A DNA stretch of 64,000 bases from Heligmosomoides polygyrus polygyrus (GCA_947396885.1 OX377204.1:48905139-48969138); one strand, 5' to 3'. Shown: positions 1-10,750, counted from the stretch's first letter. Numbers and translations: made by a program. The notes: generated by a model not told the origin, from the letters alone.

Positions 1-100
1 ACACATTACATTTCTTGGAAACTTAAGGCAATGCACAAACGGCATCGCACGTCACCATTCAACATGATATAATTTTATCCACACCATATTTCTATTGAAG

Positions 101-264
101 ACCACACAGCTCAGTCAGAGGAATTGCTGACTGTCGCAAGAGCAAGATCGAATCGTTGCAGGAATCGCAACGTGGTCAAAGAAGTCTTCGATCTCCCCAG
201 GGTTGTGAAATTGGTGCAAGACTTGTCTGACATAACAGTAAGCGCAGACATTCCCATCGACTAA
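101..264 (+). CDS. possible terminal exon of a gene entering from the left
   Basis: An open frame ends at a TAA at 262-264 and is open back to 73. The peptide from about 101 is ordinary soluble-looking sequence (VVKEVFDLPRVVKLVQDL in the middle) without low-complexity bias. An AG at 99-100 could be a splice acceptor, and an AATAAA lies 155 bases after the stop, so a last exon plus 3' UTR is plausible. I do not recognise the family. The exon is short, so a chance open frame is a real alternative. Confidence 0.3.
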
Positions 265-418
265 CCTCTGCGTAGGCCACTGTGTGTGCATCCCTGTCGT
301 CCCCAGTTTATTTCATAAAATTCAAATGTGTGGCGTATCCCACGAAAAGATTTCTCCCTTGTCTTCACATGATTCTAAAGCCAAATAGCTACGAATGTAG
401 TGCTGCAAGCCTCTAAGG

Positions 419-424
419 AATAAA
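419..424 (+). terminator. poly(A) signal AATAAA
   Basis: Canonical AATAAA downstream of the possible terminal exon ending at 264. It is meaningful only if that exon is real. Confidence 0.3.
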
Positions 425-2029
425 ATGAAATTAGAAAAATTATCACGGTGAAGCGATGCAAATGCTTAGGGAGTGTCGCGACAGAGCACAAGGAAAGCGA
501 GATTCGAAGCCAACCATAGAATGAACGAGCTGAATCACATTTTTAAAAAACTCGCAAAAACTGTCCAAATGCAGTTCCCAATCATGAGCTTGGCAAAGAA
601 GAAGACCTTAGCGTGCTGGAGCAACAGAGAAGACTTGTTGACCAGTTTCTCACTCAGCCGCCTCAACAGTATGCCATTCTGGTGCCTGTGCATGTGTATA
701 ATAATAGTTGCAGTGCTGGAGCCTCTTCTTCATCGGCTGCAACTTTAGTTGGGCCGAATATGCTCTCTTCTTCTTGTTTGTGCGGTTGGGTGCTTGCAAA
801 AACTCAAAAACTAGTGCACGTAACGTTCTGTCCTTCGGTTTCAATGATGTTTGATGTACGTGTCCCCTGATATGAACACGGGGAATGAGGTCCACGTGCA
901 TAGTAGCACGTTGAAATTCGATGAGGCAAAAAAAGAAGAAGTCAGACAGAGCGAATGCAGCTTTGGAACAGCTGTAAAATTCATATTTCATTTAGCCGCG
1001 ACTGCAGCTTGTTTCTTAGTGCAATAGGGCGAAATTCTTCTTGCGAGTTAGATGACGAGAACGCATCTGTTCACTGTACAGCGATATTCACTTAATTGGC
1101 AACGTATATAGTGTAGCTAACCAGTTCTAATGTTCGCCTCTAAACTAGGGATATGGTTCAAAGTCTCGAAAGTAACCTCGGATAACCGAAATCGATGTCC
1201 AAACTGAAGCTTTCGGAAAGAAAGTCACAAAAAACTCACAACCCTTGCCTTCAGAACTTTAATAGCACAGAACTCATAAATCGCATATTATTTATCAAGC
1301 AAATAAACGTAAGCTGGGCGTGAGTACCAGGCTGCCTCGAAGTCTTACCCATCAGAAGTTTTTCACTTTCCCGCACTTTTAAAAAAGTTTTTTTTGCTTA
1401 CAACCTGGATTGCACAATGAAACAGATCCTGTCACGAACGAAGCTGCTTAAGCCGCTTGGGCTTTGCATGACTGTCCACGTCTATCCGAGAGACGTTCGA
1501 AAGGTGCACGCATGGATGATCACATTCAATATCACTTGCGCATTCCAAAAGTGTAGACATTCCGGTTTACAGTGGAAGTGAACCATGTTTGCTGTTGGCG
1601 TTTGCTTCAGATTGCGATGGTTTTTGCCGAATCTCAGCGACGCTTCTTTCCCTCGCCCTTCGCTGGAGAAGCGGTGGCAGAGGCTTCTGCGAGTCTCATG
1701 AAGAGCCGTCCTCGGACAACCAGCAAACAACAAAAACGCATGATAGCAGCAGGGCCTGCAGGAGCAACGGTGCGTGGAGAGGAACGACAAGCGTGTCGGC
1801 GACAACGGCCTGACAAAAAACCGCTCTCGAGCGGTCCGAGACCGTTCTTCTGGAGGTGACCTCCAGCAGCTCCGGAGCGCCGGAGGCCACCTACGGAACC
1901 TGCGGGAGCAGATTGGAGCGACTCCCAGCAGAGGGTCGACCGTGTTTGTGAGCGGCTGATAAATCGATGGCTGCGGTCGTCAATCAGCTGCGTCAGGGCG
2001 GGCGACGTTCGGCTGCGTGAGAAGGAGTC
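425..2029. other. no supported gene
   Basis: Several short open frames occur on both strands (for example a plus frame at 547-870 reading LEQQRRLVDQFLTQPPQQ and another at 1774-1959). None has a recognisable domain or a convincing exon structure. The right part, 1600-1960, is GC-richer and could hide exons of an unrecognised gene. Nothing further can be supported. Confidence 0.4.
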
Positions 2030-2043
2030 GCGTCGATAGCATC

Positions 2044-2049
2044 TTTATT
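2044..2049 (-). terminator. poly(A) signal of the receptor gene
   Basis: Minus-strand AATAAA 121 bases after the stop codon at 2170-2172, the expected place for the end of the minus-strand 7TM receptor transcript. Confidence 0.55.
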
Positions 2050-2169
2050 ACTCAATATTTACACCTAGAAGAAGCGGGCTGGCGAGACAGCGGAACAGCG
2101 GAGCGGACGGTGCTGGAGGGAGGACCGGCTGAGATCGGTGGCCGCGGCTGACGTCGCTGGACGAGGCGG

Positions 2170-2250
2170 CTAGAGATCGGACAGCTTGGAGGTGTAGCTC
2201 ATCGCATCCATCTCGATGTTGACATCGTTACCGACGCTCTGTTTCCGCAC
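2170..2250 (-). CDS. 7TM receptor, last exon (C-terminal 26 residues)
   Basis: The acceptor GTTTCAG sits directly before GTG CGG AAA. The exon reads VRKQSVGNDVNIEMD and ends SKLSDL-stop. It starts in phase 0, matching the phase 0 end of the exon at 8830-9056 (SNGLQ joined to VRKQS). The reading frame is also open upstream to 2445, into the MITE at 2426-2563, so retention or a longer exon is possible. The residues upstream of the acceptor read ESAVGELCSFQ. Confidence 0.65.
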   Translation of the reverse strand: MRKQSVGNDVNIEMDAMSYTSKLSDL

Positions 2251-2425
2251 CTGAAACGAACACAGTTCACCGACGGCCGACTCCAGAATGCGTTGCCTCA
2301 GGGCAGGGTCGAGCTTGAGGTTCGAAAATCGAACGGTGGGCGAGGTCGTAGTTTTAGGAGAGGATTGTCTCGCAATTTCTTCAGTTGTTTCGGTAATTTC
2401 TGTGTCTGTTAATAGGTAGTTCTTT

Positions 2426-2563
2426 CCAGGGGCCAGATTCATCAACCGCTTACCGCCCTCTAACTAACTGTGAAAACTTGATGCTGATGAATGTCATATC
2501 AGGAGATTAGGCGGTATTTTCACCGTTGGAGGGCAGTAAGTGGTTGATGAATCTGGCCCCTGG
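2426..2563. mobile_element. MITE with about 35-bp terminal inverted repeats
   Basis: The ends begin CCAGGGGCCAGATTCATC and are mirrored at the right end, with the similarity extending through the CCGCCCTC / GAGGGCAG boxes. It is 138 bp with no coding capacity. No clear target duplication is visible. It lies in the last intron of the receptor gene. Confidence 0.7.
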
Positions 2564-4016
2564 TGTGGTTTTGACACGATGACACTTGCGGGAGCTTTAT
2601 TTCCTGATGAAGAAAAGTTTTGAATGCGGAATTGAATCATGAGTCTTGAATGCTGATTGTCCTACATCTAAAATATAAAGACCTTAATGGAGCGGTCTTC
2701 AAATCAGGACGAATTCAATTCAAATTCGTTTTTTGCCGATTTTAACAGAATGTCATGGCATGGGACATTTTCTACCTAAAAAAGCGACACCTTGATCCGA
2801 AACAATGAACTATTATTAGCTAAACTAACTCAAAGCTACGATCTGAGAGAAGAGGCGGTGGAAGAGGTGAAGGAATACATTGGTGTGTAAGTCAAACGTG
2901 TCGTTAGAGTACTGCTGGAGCGCGCAATGAAATCACCAAAAATGCTAAGACCTACATAAAATCTTGAGCACAGTTCATTATGCAATCAAAAATCAATCTT
3001 TTCTACGCCGCTACTCAATTTGACCGGGGAGGGGTTCGATCTTTGCGTCGATTTTTTTCAACAAACGATGCAAAATCGAACAGCCCTATTGTGCATACGG
3101 AAAACCATTACAAAAAATCTGCAGGGTGACCCATAAGTACTGCAACAAAATTAAGCGGCCTTATTAGGAGAATTTTTAAGTTGCATAGAACAACATACTG
3201 ACTACTACGTAACATATCGTTGGTGCTAAAGTCCTTGCAGTTGTCGTGGTTGTAGCTACTCTTGTTAGAAAGTAGTGCGCTTTCACGTAAAACTCCCTCC
3301 TATCACCGTTCGGTCCGCGGTGGAGTCCCCAAAGACGTAAGCGAAGAACGCCATCAGTTTGCTCATCAGACACAGTACAACAACTGGCTGCAACAAATAT
3401 CCAGCCGTGTGCGCGACCTATTAAGATTAAGCATTGTCTAGATTATGAAAGACTACAAGGTCGACGAATCAGCTATGAGGAGAAGGGAGTAAAGAGGAAA
3501 ATGTGTAAGCATCGGTAGAGCGCGTCGCACGAGCTGAGAACTCAACAATCGCTTCCTTCGAAGGAAAATTTCTCATGGCTGACCCATCCTACAAAGTTCT
3601 CACACAACCCAGAGTTTAATGTAAGAGTGAAAATCAGTAAAAGCCTTTCTCAGATAGACACAAAATAGACAAAAATGCTTCCAAAGTTCCTTGGCAGATG
3701 AAGGAGATTACTCGCCAAATGGACCGAATCGGTTCAAGTGTCCTAATGCGATCACCTTTAGCTGTGATTTTTTCTCGTGGTTTCCCGGGAACGAGGTTAG
3801 AATATCCTCCATGATTTGGCCAAACGTTTCTGTCGTGTAAGCTGAGTCCAGGCAAAAGATGATCGAGAAGCGAGGAAAGATGTCAGACCGGCAACAACCC
3901 GTGATGGCCGAAAAATCGAACCGTGCATAGCAATAGATGTAGCCCTCCCCTTGGTAGTGGCTTATCGGGCGTGACCATGCTTAAGCACAGGTGCAGGCAG
4001 GCGTATTCAGGACAAC
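2564..4016. other. receptor intron sequence, no gene seen
   Basis: Part of the last receptor intron. There are only short open frames and AT-rich sequence. A mariner-like end starts at 3122 but has no visible partner. Confidence 0.45.
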
Positions 4017-4036
4017 GTCTACTGCTCTTCCAAAGG
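4017..4036. repeat. target site duplication, left copy (20 bp)
   Basis: gtctactgctcttccaaagg. It is repeated without mismatch at 7177-7196 and brackets the RTE element. Confidence 0.95.
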
Positions 4037-7000
4037 TGGCGATGTCCGTTCCTCCACGTGGTGCCACTGGAAACTGCTCGCTTTGTGAGCTAAGCTAAGC
4101 ACGGACACTCGAATGCAGGCGACAGGCCCTTGTGACAGGCCGGCCTACGAAGACCCATGTCACATCACATGGTGTATGAATAGTCATGTTTTTCGAGATT
4201 GTGCTACGGCGTCCGCGGGAACCGACGCGCACTCGCAGAGCCCGGCGAGTGTGGAAAGTATGCGAGGGTCCCTGATGCGAGGACGGCATCGGGGGGCAAC
4301 TGAGCTAGTCCGAAAGTCCCGTAACGTAGGCAGGACCCGCGTAGCAACGCTGAATGTGGGTACGTTAACGGGCCGCTCGTGCGAGTTGGTTGAAGCACTG
4401 GAGCGAAGAAGAGTTGATTTCTGTGCGGTGCAGGAGACGAGGTGGTCCTGCAGCAAGTCAAGGGACATAGGACGTGGCTTCAAGGCCGTTCTATGTGGAA
4501 CTCCCAGGACCACCAGTGGTGTCGGAATAATAGTCTCCGAACGATTTCGTGACTCGATTGTAAGCGTCGAACGCTATGACGATCGGTTGATGAAGATCGT
4601 TGTCGCCGCGAAGGAGCGACTCTATCACTTCTTCTCTGCGTATGCTCCGCAGAGTGGCTGCTCCGATCAAGCCAAGGAAGAGTTTTGGAGCCTGCTTGAT
4701 GAGAAGACAGCAGAGGTACCGCCGAAAGATGTCATCATAGTCGCTGGTGACCTTAATGGGCACGTAGGTGCTGCGAAGGACGGGAACAGCTGTCATGGTG
4801 GTTTCGGATACGGGTCTCGTAACGCCGATGGTGAGCGCATTCTTGAGTATGCGGAATCGCATAATCTCACCATTGTGAACACCGTTTTCCGAAAACGCGA
4901 CTCCCACCTCATCTCATACTATAGTGGGAGCTCCAAGTCTCAGATAGACTTTGTCCTTGTCAAGGATCGCGACCGAAGCATTGTCACAGACGCGAAGATC
5001 GTGCCGTATGAGACGGTCGCCCCACAGCATCGACCGCTAGTCTGCACCTTTAAGATCACCCCTCCGACGATGCAGCAAGTTGAGCGATGCGGTGCTGCGA
5101 GAATCAAGTGGTGGCGAATGAAAGAGAAGGAAGCAGCTGTGATTTCCCGCGTACGGTTACCGACAGTCACGACTGTCGACGAAACTTGGAAGAAAGCAAC
5201 CGACGCGATACGCCAAGCTGCAAGGTTGGAACTCGGCATAACGAAGCCTGGGCGACGCAAGGTCGATAAGCAGACATGGCTGTGGACGGACGATGTGAAG
5301 GCAAAGGTTAGAGAGAAGAAGTCGCTCTATCACGTGTTTCTCAGCGATAAGACGGCCGACAACTGGCAGAAGTATCAGAAGGCGAAGAAGGCTGCAAAGA
5401 AAGCCGTGGCTGTTGCGAAAGCCACTCATTATAGTGATGTCAACGAAAGGCTCGAGTCACGCGATGGTGAGCGGTATTTGTACCGACTTGCTAAGACCCG
5501 CCATCGCCAAACCGAGGACATTGAAAAGTTTGTTGGCATCAATGATGAAAGCGGCCATCTTCTGACAGACCGCAAAAAGGCGCTGAAGCGATGGCGTGAT
5601 TACTTCGAGGAAGTTTCCACCATGGAATTTCCTCACCCGGCCATCCCTTCTGTGGCTTCTGTTCACGGTCCCGTACACAAGATCACCGTGGAGGAAACGG
5701 AAGCGGCTCTAAAGAAGATGAAGCCATGCAAGGCGACAGGACCGGATGATCTGGCAGCCGATGTTTGGAAGTCGAAGCTCTGGTATCCTGCTGAGTGGTT
5801 GGCTGAGTTCTTCAACCAGGTAGTAAAGGAGAAGAAAGTACCGGAGTGTTGGCACAACAGTACGACGATTCCGATTTGGAAGAAGAAGGGCAGTCCTGCA
5901 GACTGCTCCAATTATCGTCCGATTCGCTTGCTTTCGCACAGCATGAAGATCTTCGAGCGAATCCTCGACAGACGAATTCGTGAAATCGTCAAGCTCTCCG
6001 ACAACCAGTGCGGTTTTGTGTCTGGTTGTGGGACCATTGATGCTATACACGCCGCCCGCCTCCTGGTAGAGAAGCATCGTGAGAAACAGAAGCCGGTGCA
6101 TATCGCCTTTCTCGACCTGGAGAAGGCCTTCGACCGCGTACCGCGTGAGGTTATATGGTACGCCTTGCGACAACACAACGTACCTGAGGAACTCATAGAG
6201 TGGGTGCGGATGCTCTACTCTTGCCCAAAGAGTAGAGTGCAAGCTGCAGCTGGAACCTCAATGGAGTTTCCCATCTCTGTTGGGGTGCACCAAGGTTCTG
6301 CGCTTTCTCCACTCCTCTTTGTTGTCGTCATGGATGCCATTACGCGAGATCTTCAGAAGCCTGTCCCATGGACATTGCTCTATGCTGATGACGTGATGCT
6401 CGCTTGCGAAGATAAAGATGATCTCGAGCGGCAGGTGCAAGCTTGGTGCGACCGCCTGGCAATGTTCGGACTCAAATTGAACGTCAAGAAGACCGAGTAC
6501 CTAACGACTGACGTAAACGAGTCCGGCTCCATTAAGATTAACGGTACTGAGCTTGCACGCACTTCGGTGTTTAAGTACCTCGGATCAGCAATAGCGTCTG
6601 ACGGCGGTCTGACGGTTGAAGTGAACTCACGCGTGAGTGCAGCTTGGTCCAAGTGGCGTTCGCTGACTGGTGTGCTCTGCGATAGGAAGATACCAGAGCA
6701 CCTGAAGTCAAAGATCTACAGAACAGTCATCCGGCCAGTAGCGATGTACGGTGCTGAGTGTTGGCCTGCGACCAAGGAGGTTGAAACGCGCCTCAGCGTC
6801 ATGGAGACGAAGATGCTGCGCTGGACGGCTGGAGTCACCCGCATGGACCGCATCAGAAATGATGCTATTCGGCAGAAGTTCGGTGTCGCGCCGATAGCGG
6901 CCAAGATGCGCGAAGCTCGCTTACGATGGTACGGCCACGTTCTGCGTGGAAAGGAAGACAGCGTCCGCAAGATAGGCCTTGGGTTGGAAGTGTCAGGAAA

Positions 7001-7176
7001 GCGGCCTAGAGGACGCCCAAAGCAGCGTTGGTCGGATACGTTACACATGGACATGAAAGTAACTGGCGTCCACCCTGATCAAGCGCATGACCGGGAAAGG
7101 TGGCGTCATGACACCAGAAGAGCGGACCCCGCGACGAAGCGGGACAAACGCTGAAGAAGAAGAAGAAGAAGAAGAA
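4037..7176 (+). mobile_element. full-length RTE-type non-LTR retrotransposon
   Basis: The element is 3140 bp, bounded by a perfect 20-bp target duplication. It has one long uninterrupted ORF and a short 3' tail of GAA repeats, as expected of the RTE clade. Uninterrupted coding and identical flanks point to a recent insertion. It sits in the last intron of the minus-strand receptor gene, antisense to it. Related copies are at 40000-42907, 55705-57445 and 11515-11850. Confidence 0.95.
4113..7154 (+). CDS. RTE endonuclease-reverse transcriptase, apparently intact
   Basis: A 1013-residue polyprotein that nicks target DNA and copies its RNA at the nick. The APE-like endonuclease covers about residues 73-310: TLNVGTLTGR, VQETRW, YAPQSG, AGDLNGHVG near 211, QIDFVLV near 276 and QHRPL near 304, where the usual SDH box reads PQH. 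The reverse transcriptase spans about 520-800: NYRPIRLL, FLDLEKAFDRVPR near 666, GVHQGSALSP near 724 and YADD near 757. The C-terminal domain contains LRWYGHVLRGKED and GKRPRGRPKQRW. In-frame starts are at 4113, 4176 and 4260. Only the last is retained in the copy at 40 kb, which lacks the preceding 150 bases, so 4260 may be the true start. All key catalytic residues look present. Confidence 0.95.
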   Translation: MQATGPCDRPAYEDPCHITWCMNSHVFRDCATASAGTDAHSQSPASVESMRGSLMRGRHRGATELVRKSRNVGRTRVATLNVGTLTGRSCELVEALERRRVDFCAVQETRWSCSKSRDIGRGFKAVLCGTPRTTSGVGIIVSERFRDSIVSVERYDDRLMKIVVAAKERLYHFFSAYAPQSGCSDQAKEEFWSLLDEKTAEVPPKDVIIVAGDLNGHVGAAKDGNSCHGGFGYGSRNADGERILEYAESHNLTIVNTVFRKRDSHLISYYSGSSKSQIDFVLVKDRDRSIVTDAKIVPYETVAPQHRPLVCTFKITPPTMQQVERCGAARIKWWRMKEKEAAVISRVRLPTVTTVDETWKKATDAIRQAARLELGITKPGRRKVDKQTWLWTDDVKAKVREKKSLYHVFLSDKTADNWQKYQKAKKAAKKAVAVAKATHYSDVNERLESRDGERYLYRLAKTRHRQTEDIEKFVGINDESGHLLTDRKKALKRWRDYFEEVSTMEFPHPAIPSVASVHGPVHKITVEETEAALKKMKPCKATGPDDLAADVWKSKLWYPAEWLAEFFNQVVKEKKVPECWHNSTTIPIWKKKGSPADCSNYRPIRLLSHSMKIFERILDRRIREIVKLSDNQCGFVSGCGTIDAIHAARLLVEKHREKQKPVHIAFLDLEKAFDRVPREVIWYALRQHNVPEELIEWVRMLYSCPKSRVQAAAGTSMEFPISVGVHQGSALSPLLFVVVMDAITRDLQKPVPWTLLYADDVMLACEDKDDLERQVQAWCDRLAMFGLKLNVKKTEYLTTDVNESGSIKINGTELARTSVFKYLGSAIASDGGLTVEVNSRVSAAWSKWRSLTGVLCDRKIPEHLKSKIYRTVIRPVAMYGAECWPATKEVETRLSVMETKMLRWTAGVTRMDRIRNDAIRQKFGVAPIAAKMREARLRWYGHVLRGKEDSVRKIGLGLEVSGKRPRGRPKQRWSDTLHMDMKVTGVHPDQAHDRERWRHDTRRADPATKRDKR

Positions 7177-7196
7177 GTCTACTGCTCTTCCAAAGG
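7177..7196. repeat. target site duplication, right copy (20 bp)
   Basis: Identical to 4017-4036, immediately after the GAA tail of the RTE element. Confidence 0.95.
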
Positions 7197-8124
7197 CTAG
7201 ATGGTCGGCAGAAAGCTGAAGGGATAGAAGACGGTTGCCGTACCATTTAAAAGCTGTAGGAGAGCCGCTTATGCCAAAGAAACATGAATCGTAATAGGTG
7301 AAGCCCTCCCTACAGGAAGTGGCTCCTAGGGACTCTACCTGGTTGTGACACAGGATGAGACCGGTCAATTGCATGACCCTTGCAGGAACGCAGTCTAGAA
7401 AAAACCCTTTTTGAAGGAGACAGGGTTTACTTCACTCAGCATGCCAAGAAAATGGAAAATGGAGTATAAGCAAGCAACGCTCACGGAAAAGCCACGAGTT
7501 TAGAGAATAAAGGACGATGCGATTCGGATCAGTTGGGCGAGTTATCTGAACAGGTCTACAAGAGTACTAGGAAACATCTGGGATTCCAAGATAACTTAAA
7601 ATATCAATCTTCCTTATAGCTTGTTTGAACTGTGAAGATTTTTCGCAAGACAGAACTGGCACGGGCAGACTTTCAAGCCATTTCGTAGTACGAACAAAGA
7701 ACGAGTTTATACGTAGCCCTTTCTGAAATGGACCCAGCTTGTAGTTGTACACTTGTTTTAAGCGCATGAATAGCATTATCTTAACATTCCACGATTGAAA
7801 TTGTTTATTTTGTTTGGTCGGTTCGTTTGTCTAACTAGTTTAATCGTTTCCCTTCGTTCTGTCCCTTGCGTTCTTTCTTTTGTTGTTGATCCATGGATCA
7901 CTTAAATTTAGCGTGCCCTCCATGGGCGCATAAATGAAAATAATAAATAATAATAAAAAGGTAACACCATATTTCTTGGTCCCAACCACGCTATTTTGAG
8001 TCAGAGTATACAATCCGGGAATACTCCGGGAATTAACAACAAAAGGAAAGAACGTAACAGCGGTTTCCTCTCCATCTGCCCAGCTGCGTACTCGCATGAG
8101 ACTCTAGATCTTTGATCCTCATTT
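7197..8124. other. receptor intron sequence, no gene seen
   Basis: Only short open frames without recognisable content. This is the rest of the pre-insertion intron. Confidence 0.45.
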
Positions 8125-8138
8125 ATTCATCACTTTAG

Positions 8139-8429
8139 GATAAAGAAAAAAGGACGGCGTTACTCAATCTCTTCTGGGATGCGCCAGCGCATTCTACTTC
8201 TACGGGATGTCGTGGAGGCGTCATGAATGCGTATTTGGCTATACAATGACTTGCGGTGGCCAGCCGATGAACAAGTCAGCGCTTTATCCTTCCCAGACAA
8301 GTCTGGTACCAATTCACCGACCACGGAGGGATGGAAGGCTTGGTTGGCCCGGGCGGGAAATCCGAACCAGGAACCTGTTATCGGGTGCACGCGGCAGTCG
8401 CGCCTCCTCCGACTGCGCTACACGCGCCC
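8139..8429 (-). mobile_element. tRNA-derived SINE, family 1, copy A
   Basis: Read on the minus strand it starts GGGCGCG, with an A box (TAGCGCAGTCGG) and a B box (GGTTCGGATTTCC). A body of about 200 bp follows, shared with 10084-10369, 19212-19276 and about 57520-57821. It is flanked by a 14-bp near-perfect duplication (8125-8138 attcatcactttag; 8430-8443 attcaccactttag), so its ends are well fixed. Internal pol III promoter by analogy with other tRNA-SINEs. Confidence 0.85.
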
Positions 8430-8829
8430 ATTCACCACTTTAGATAATAAATCATGGAATAATTTACAATGGATGTAAAAATACATAGTGTTTTAAATTG
8501 TACCAAATTTGATATGTTCCTACATTTTTATAGAACTGAGCTTTTCTTGCATTCTTTATGGACCAGCCTGTGTTTTTTACTGTATATTGGAAAACATGTA
8601 AAAATATATTATATGCGACGAAATTTTACTCCGACAATGTGTCTCCTTCAGAAGGATTTTTTCCAGGAAAGGGGACGGTCTTAAAAACACTTCCTTAACG
8701 ATAGCAAAGATCGCTGCGGAAAGATTTCATTTTTTATTGTATAAAAATCAGAACTCAAAATTTTACGTAAGGGTTAGTTTCTGCAAAAATCGAACCCCAC
8801 GCTTGACTCAGAAAAAGACTGGAGCCCAC

Positions 8830-9056
8830 CTGCAAGCCGTTGCTCAGGGTACGGAAACTGGCATATTTTTTTCGAGACCACGAGTCCGTGGGCGACATGG
8901 AATGCATCTGAACAATGAACGGTAGTGGTAACCTGGAGACGGAGAGAAGATTAAATACCGGGCTGAGGCGATCCTTGGCGAGGAGTGGTTCACTGTTGAG
9001 CGGCGAGTCAGGAGCCTCAAGCAGTTCGTCGTCTCTGATCACTGACCGCGTGTTCC
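8830..9056 (-). CDS. 7TM receptor, cytoplasmic tail exon
   Basis: The acceptor ACCTGCAG at 9057 follows a 312-base intron and joins G|GG to restore a glycine codon, in phase with the TM7 exon. The tail is acidic and Ser/Pro rich: RDDELLEAPDSPLNSEP, then LSPVFNLLSVSR. The donor chosen (CAG|GTGGGC) ends the exon at SNGLQ in phase 0. Two alternatives are a donor at 8933 (CAG|GTTACC) and read-through to a stop near 8755. The tail probably carries phosphorylation sites; that is inference. Confidence 0.65.
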
Positions 9057-9368
9057 CTGCAGGTAAGAGTTTGCTGCTGGTCTTTTTCAGAATGCAAAAG
9101 CCAGCACAAAGAGATATGTTTTTCGATACGTCATCTTGTGAATTTGTTTCGAGAAGCGACCTCCTGCGAATTTATTTCTTGTCAGGCTTTCGACTGCATG
9201 ACTAAAGCATAGTGTATATGACAGCTTTGGGCATAGAAAAGCTCAAAAAAGTCGCCGTTCAGTCCACGGTTTGCCTTTCAGTGGATAATGCATCCAACTG
9301 TGAGGGCCGTGAGAATTAGTATTCCAGCACCTGAGTAGACAGGCTTTTGAATGCAGCAGTGCACTCAC

Positions 9369-9501
9369 CGTCGGTTTTGTTCTGCGAGAAACTTCGTGAA
9401 CGATTCCATGGAATTCGCGGTGAGCAGCAGGCGAGACGTCGGAATTCGGTCATCCGGAAGTAGCACAGCGGTTGACAGACGGAATGAACTCCGATGAACA
9501 C
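9369..9501 (-). CDS. 7TM receptor, TM7 exon
   Basis: The exon reads VFIGVHSVCQPLCYFRMTEF followed by RRLACC, a typical TM7 ending and start of helix 8 with a membrane-proximal Cys pair. The NPxxY motif is represented by the variant QPLCY. The donor ACG|GTGAGT is strong and leaves phase 1. The acceptor AATTAAG at 9502 is pyrimidine-poor, so the start is less certain than the end. It follows WWLQ of the TM6 exon in phase 0. Confidence 0.75.
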
Positions 9502-10520
9502 CTTAATTGTTGTTCCCATGAATCACGAGAGGAGAAAATATGCGGTGCTATGGAGCAAAATGTTTCGTGACAGAGCGAAACCATCCCACCAATCACTTCC
9601 GGGTATAACGAGGCATTCGAATACACTCAATACACCAGTGCCGTCACTTTTGTCAGTTCGGAGACAAGCAACGTATCGGAGCACTGCTCTTAAAGCTCTT
9701 ACCGATGACGACTGGACAGATCGCCATTGATTTCCCCTGCGAGCTGTTGTTGCTCACTGTTGCTCACTTACTGTTTGACGATCGTCTGGATTCTGGAGGG
9801 ATAAGGCATCTGCTATGCGAAGCAGTTAAAGTGATGTGGAGCTTCACGGCGCTAAAGGGCTCGGCCACCACGCATTCAGTGATTATTTGCCTTCGTCAGA
9901 ACGCAGATAAATACTTTCCTCAGAAGTGGCCGAGCGCGGTCCAGAAAGGGGGTACAGCACACTAACAGAGTGAGAAAAATTTGATTTCAGCAGCACAAAA
10001 AGCACCACAAATGCTCGATAAATTTAGCTGAATTGGGGCGTTTCGCGAAATAACATCTAGGAGAGAAAATATGCAGGAGCAAAGGATAAAGGACGGCATT
10101 ATTCAATCCCCTTTGGGATGCGCCACGCATTCTATTTCTACGGGATGTCGTGGAGGTGAGTTGAAGGCGTATTTGGCCATGAAATGACTTGCAGTGGCCA
10201 TCCGATGAACAAGTCAGCGGCTTATCCTTCCCAGACAAGCCTGGTACCAATTCACCGACTTCGGAGGGATGGAAGGCTTGATTGGCCTGGGCGTTAAATC
10301 CGAACCACGAACTTGTTATCGAGTGCAGGCGACAGCCGGCGCCTCCTCCGACTGCGCTCCACGCGCCCCAGGAGGAGAAATACTCGATAAAAATTTTCAA
10401 GCTGTAAGCGCAAAGCTAAGTAGGATCCAGTGGAGAGCTGTTGAAATGAGGGCAGATCAGCTATGGTATTAAGGGTGAGTCTCGAGAAGAGGGTAAGAAA
10501 AATGAAACAAGACGGCTCAC
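9502..10520. other. receptor intron between TM6 and TM7 exons
   Basis: This 1019-base intron carries the SINE at 10084-10369. No other coding signal is seen. Confidence 0.5.
10084..10369 (-). mobile_element. tRNA-derived SINE, family 1, copy B
   Basis: It is closely similar over its full length to the copy at 8139-8429, in the same orientation, and also inside a receptor intron. The tRNA-like head is at the right end. The B box region reads GGTTCGGATTTAAC, slightly decayed. The flanks (aggagagaaaata / aggaggagaaata) suggest but do not prove a target duplication. Confidence 0.8.
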
Positions 10521-10689
10521 CTGAAGCCACCACCGTATCAGAGTGCTGCTGTGAGTGATCTCTATCAAATGGTTGATATGAAGAAAGGCGACCAGCTGGA
10601 TACCCGAATAGGGACAGAGGAAAAGCAGGTCGACAATCAGCACCGTGCCGATCACGTAGATGTACTTGTGCCGGCTCATCGCCTGCATT
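10521..10689 (-). CDS. 7TM receptor, TM6-ECL3 exon
   Basis: The 169 bases begin by completing an Arg codon (CG|A), then MQAMSRHKYIYVIGTVLIVD and LLFLCPYSGIQLVAFLHI. TM6 carries the FLCPY variant of the CWxP box. It is followed by an extracellular loop and TLIRWWLQ leading into TM7. The donor CAG|GTGAGC is strong. The acceptor is taken at GGTCCAG, because the next AG downstream would give an immediate stop. It is separated from the preceding exon by a 61-base intron. Confidence 0.85.
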
Positions 10690-10750
10690 CTGGACCGCCT
10701 GAAAGGCGCTCTTTAGAAGGTGCTTATCCTGCAGTCGAAGTGCTGCTTAC

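Noticed and set aside
3122..3150. Mariner-like end (cagggtgacccataagtact)
   Set aside because: No matching inverted end or transposase was found within several kb, so no element could be delimited.
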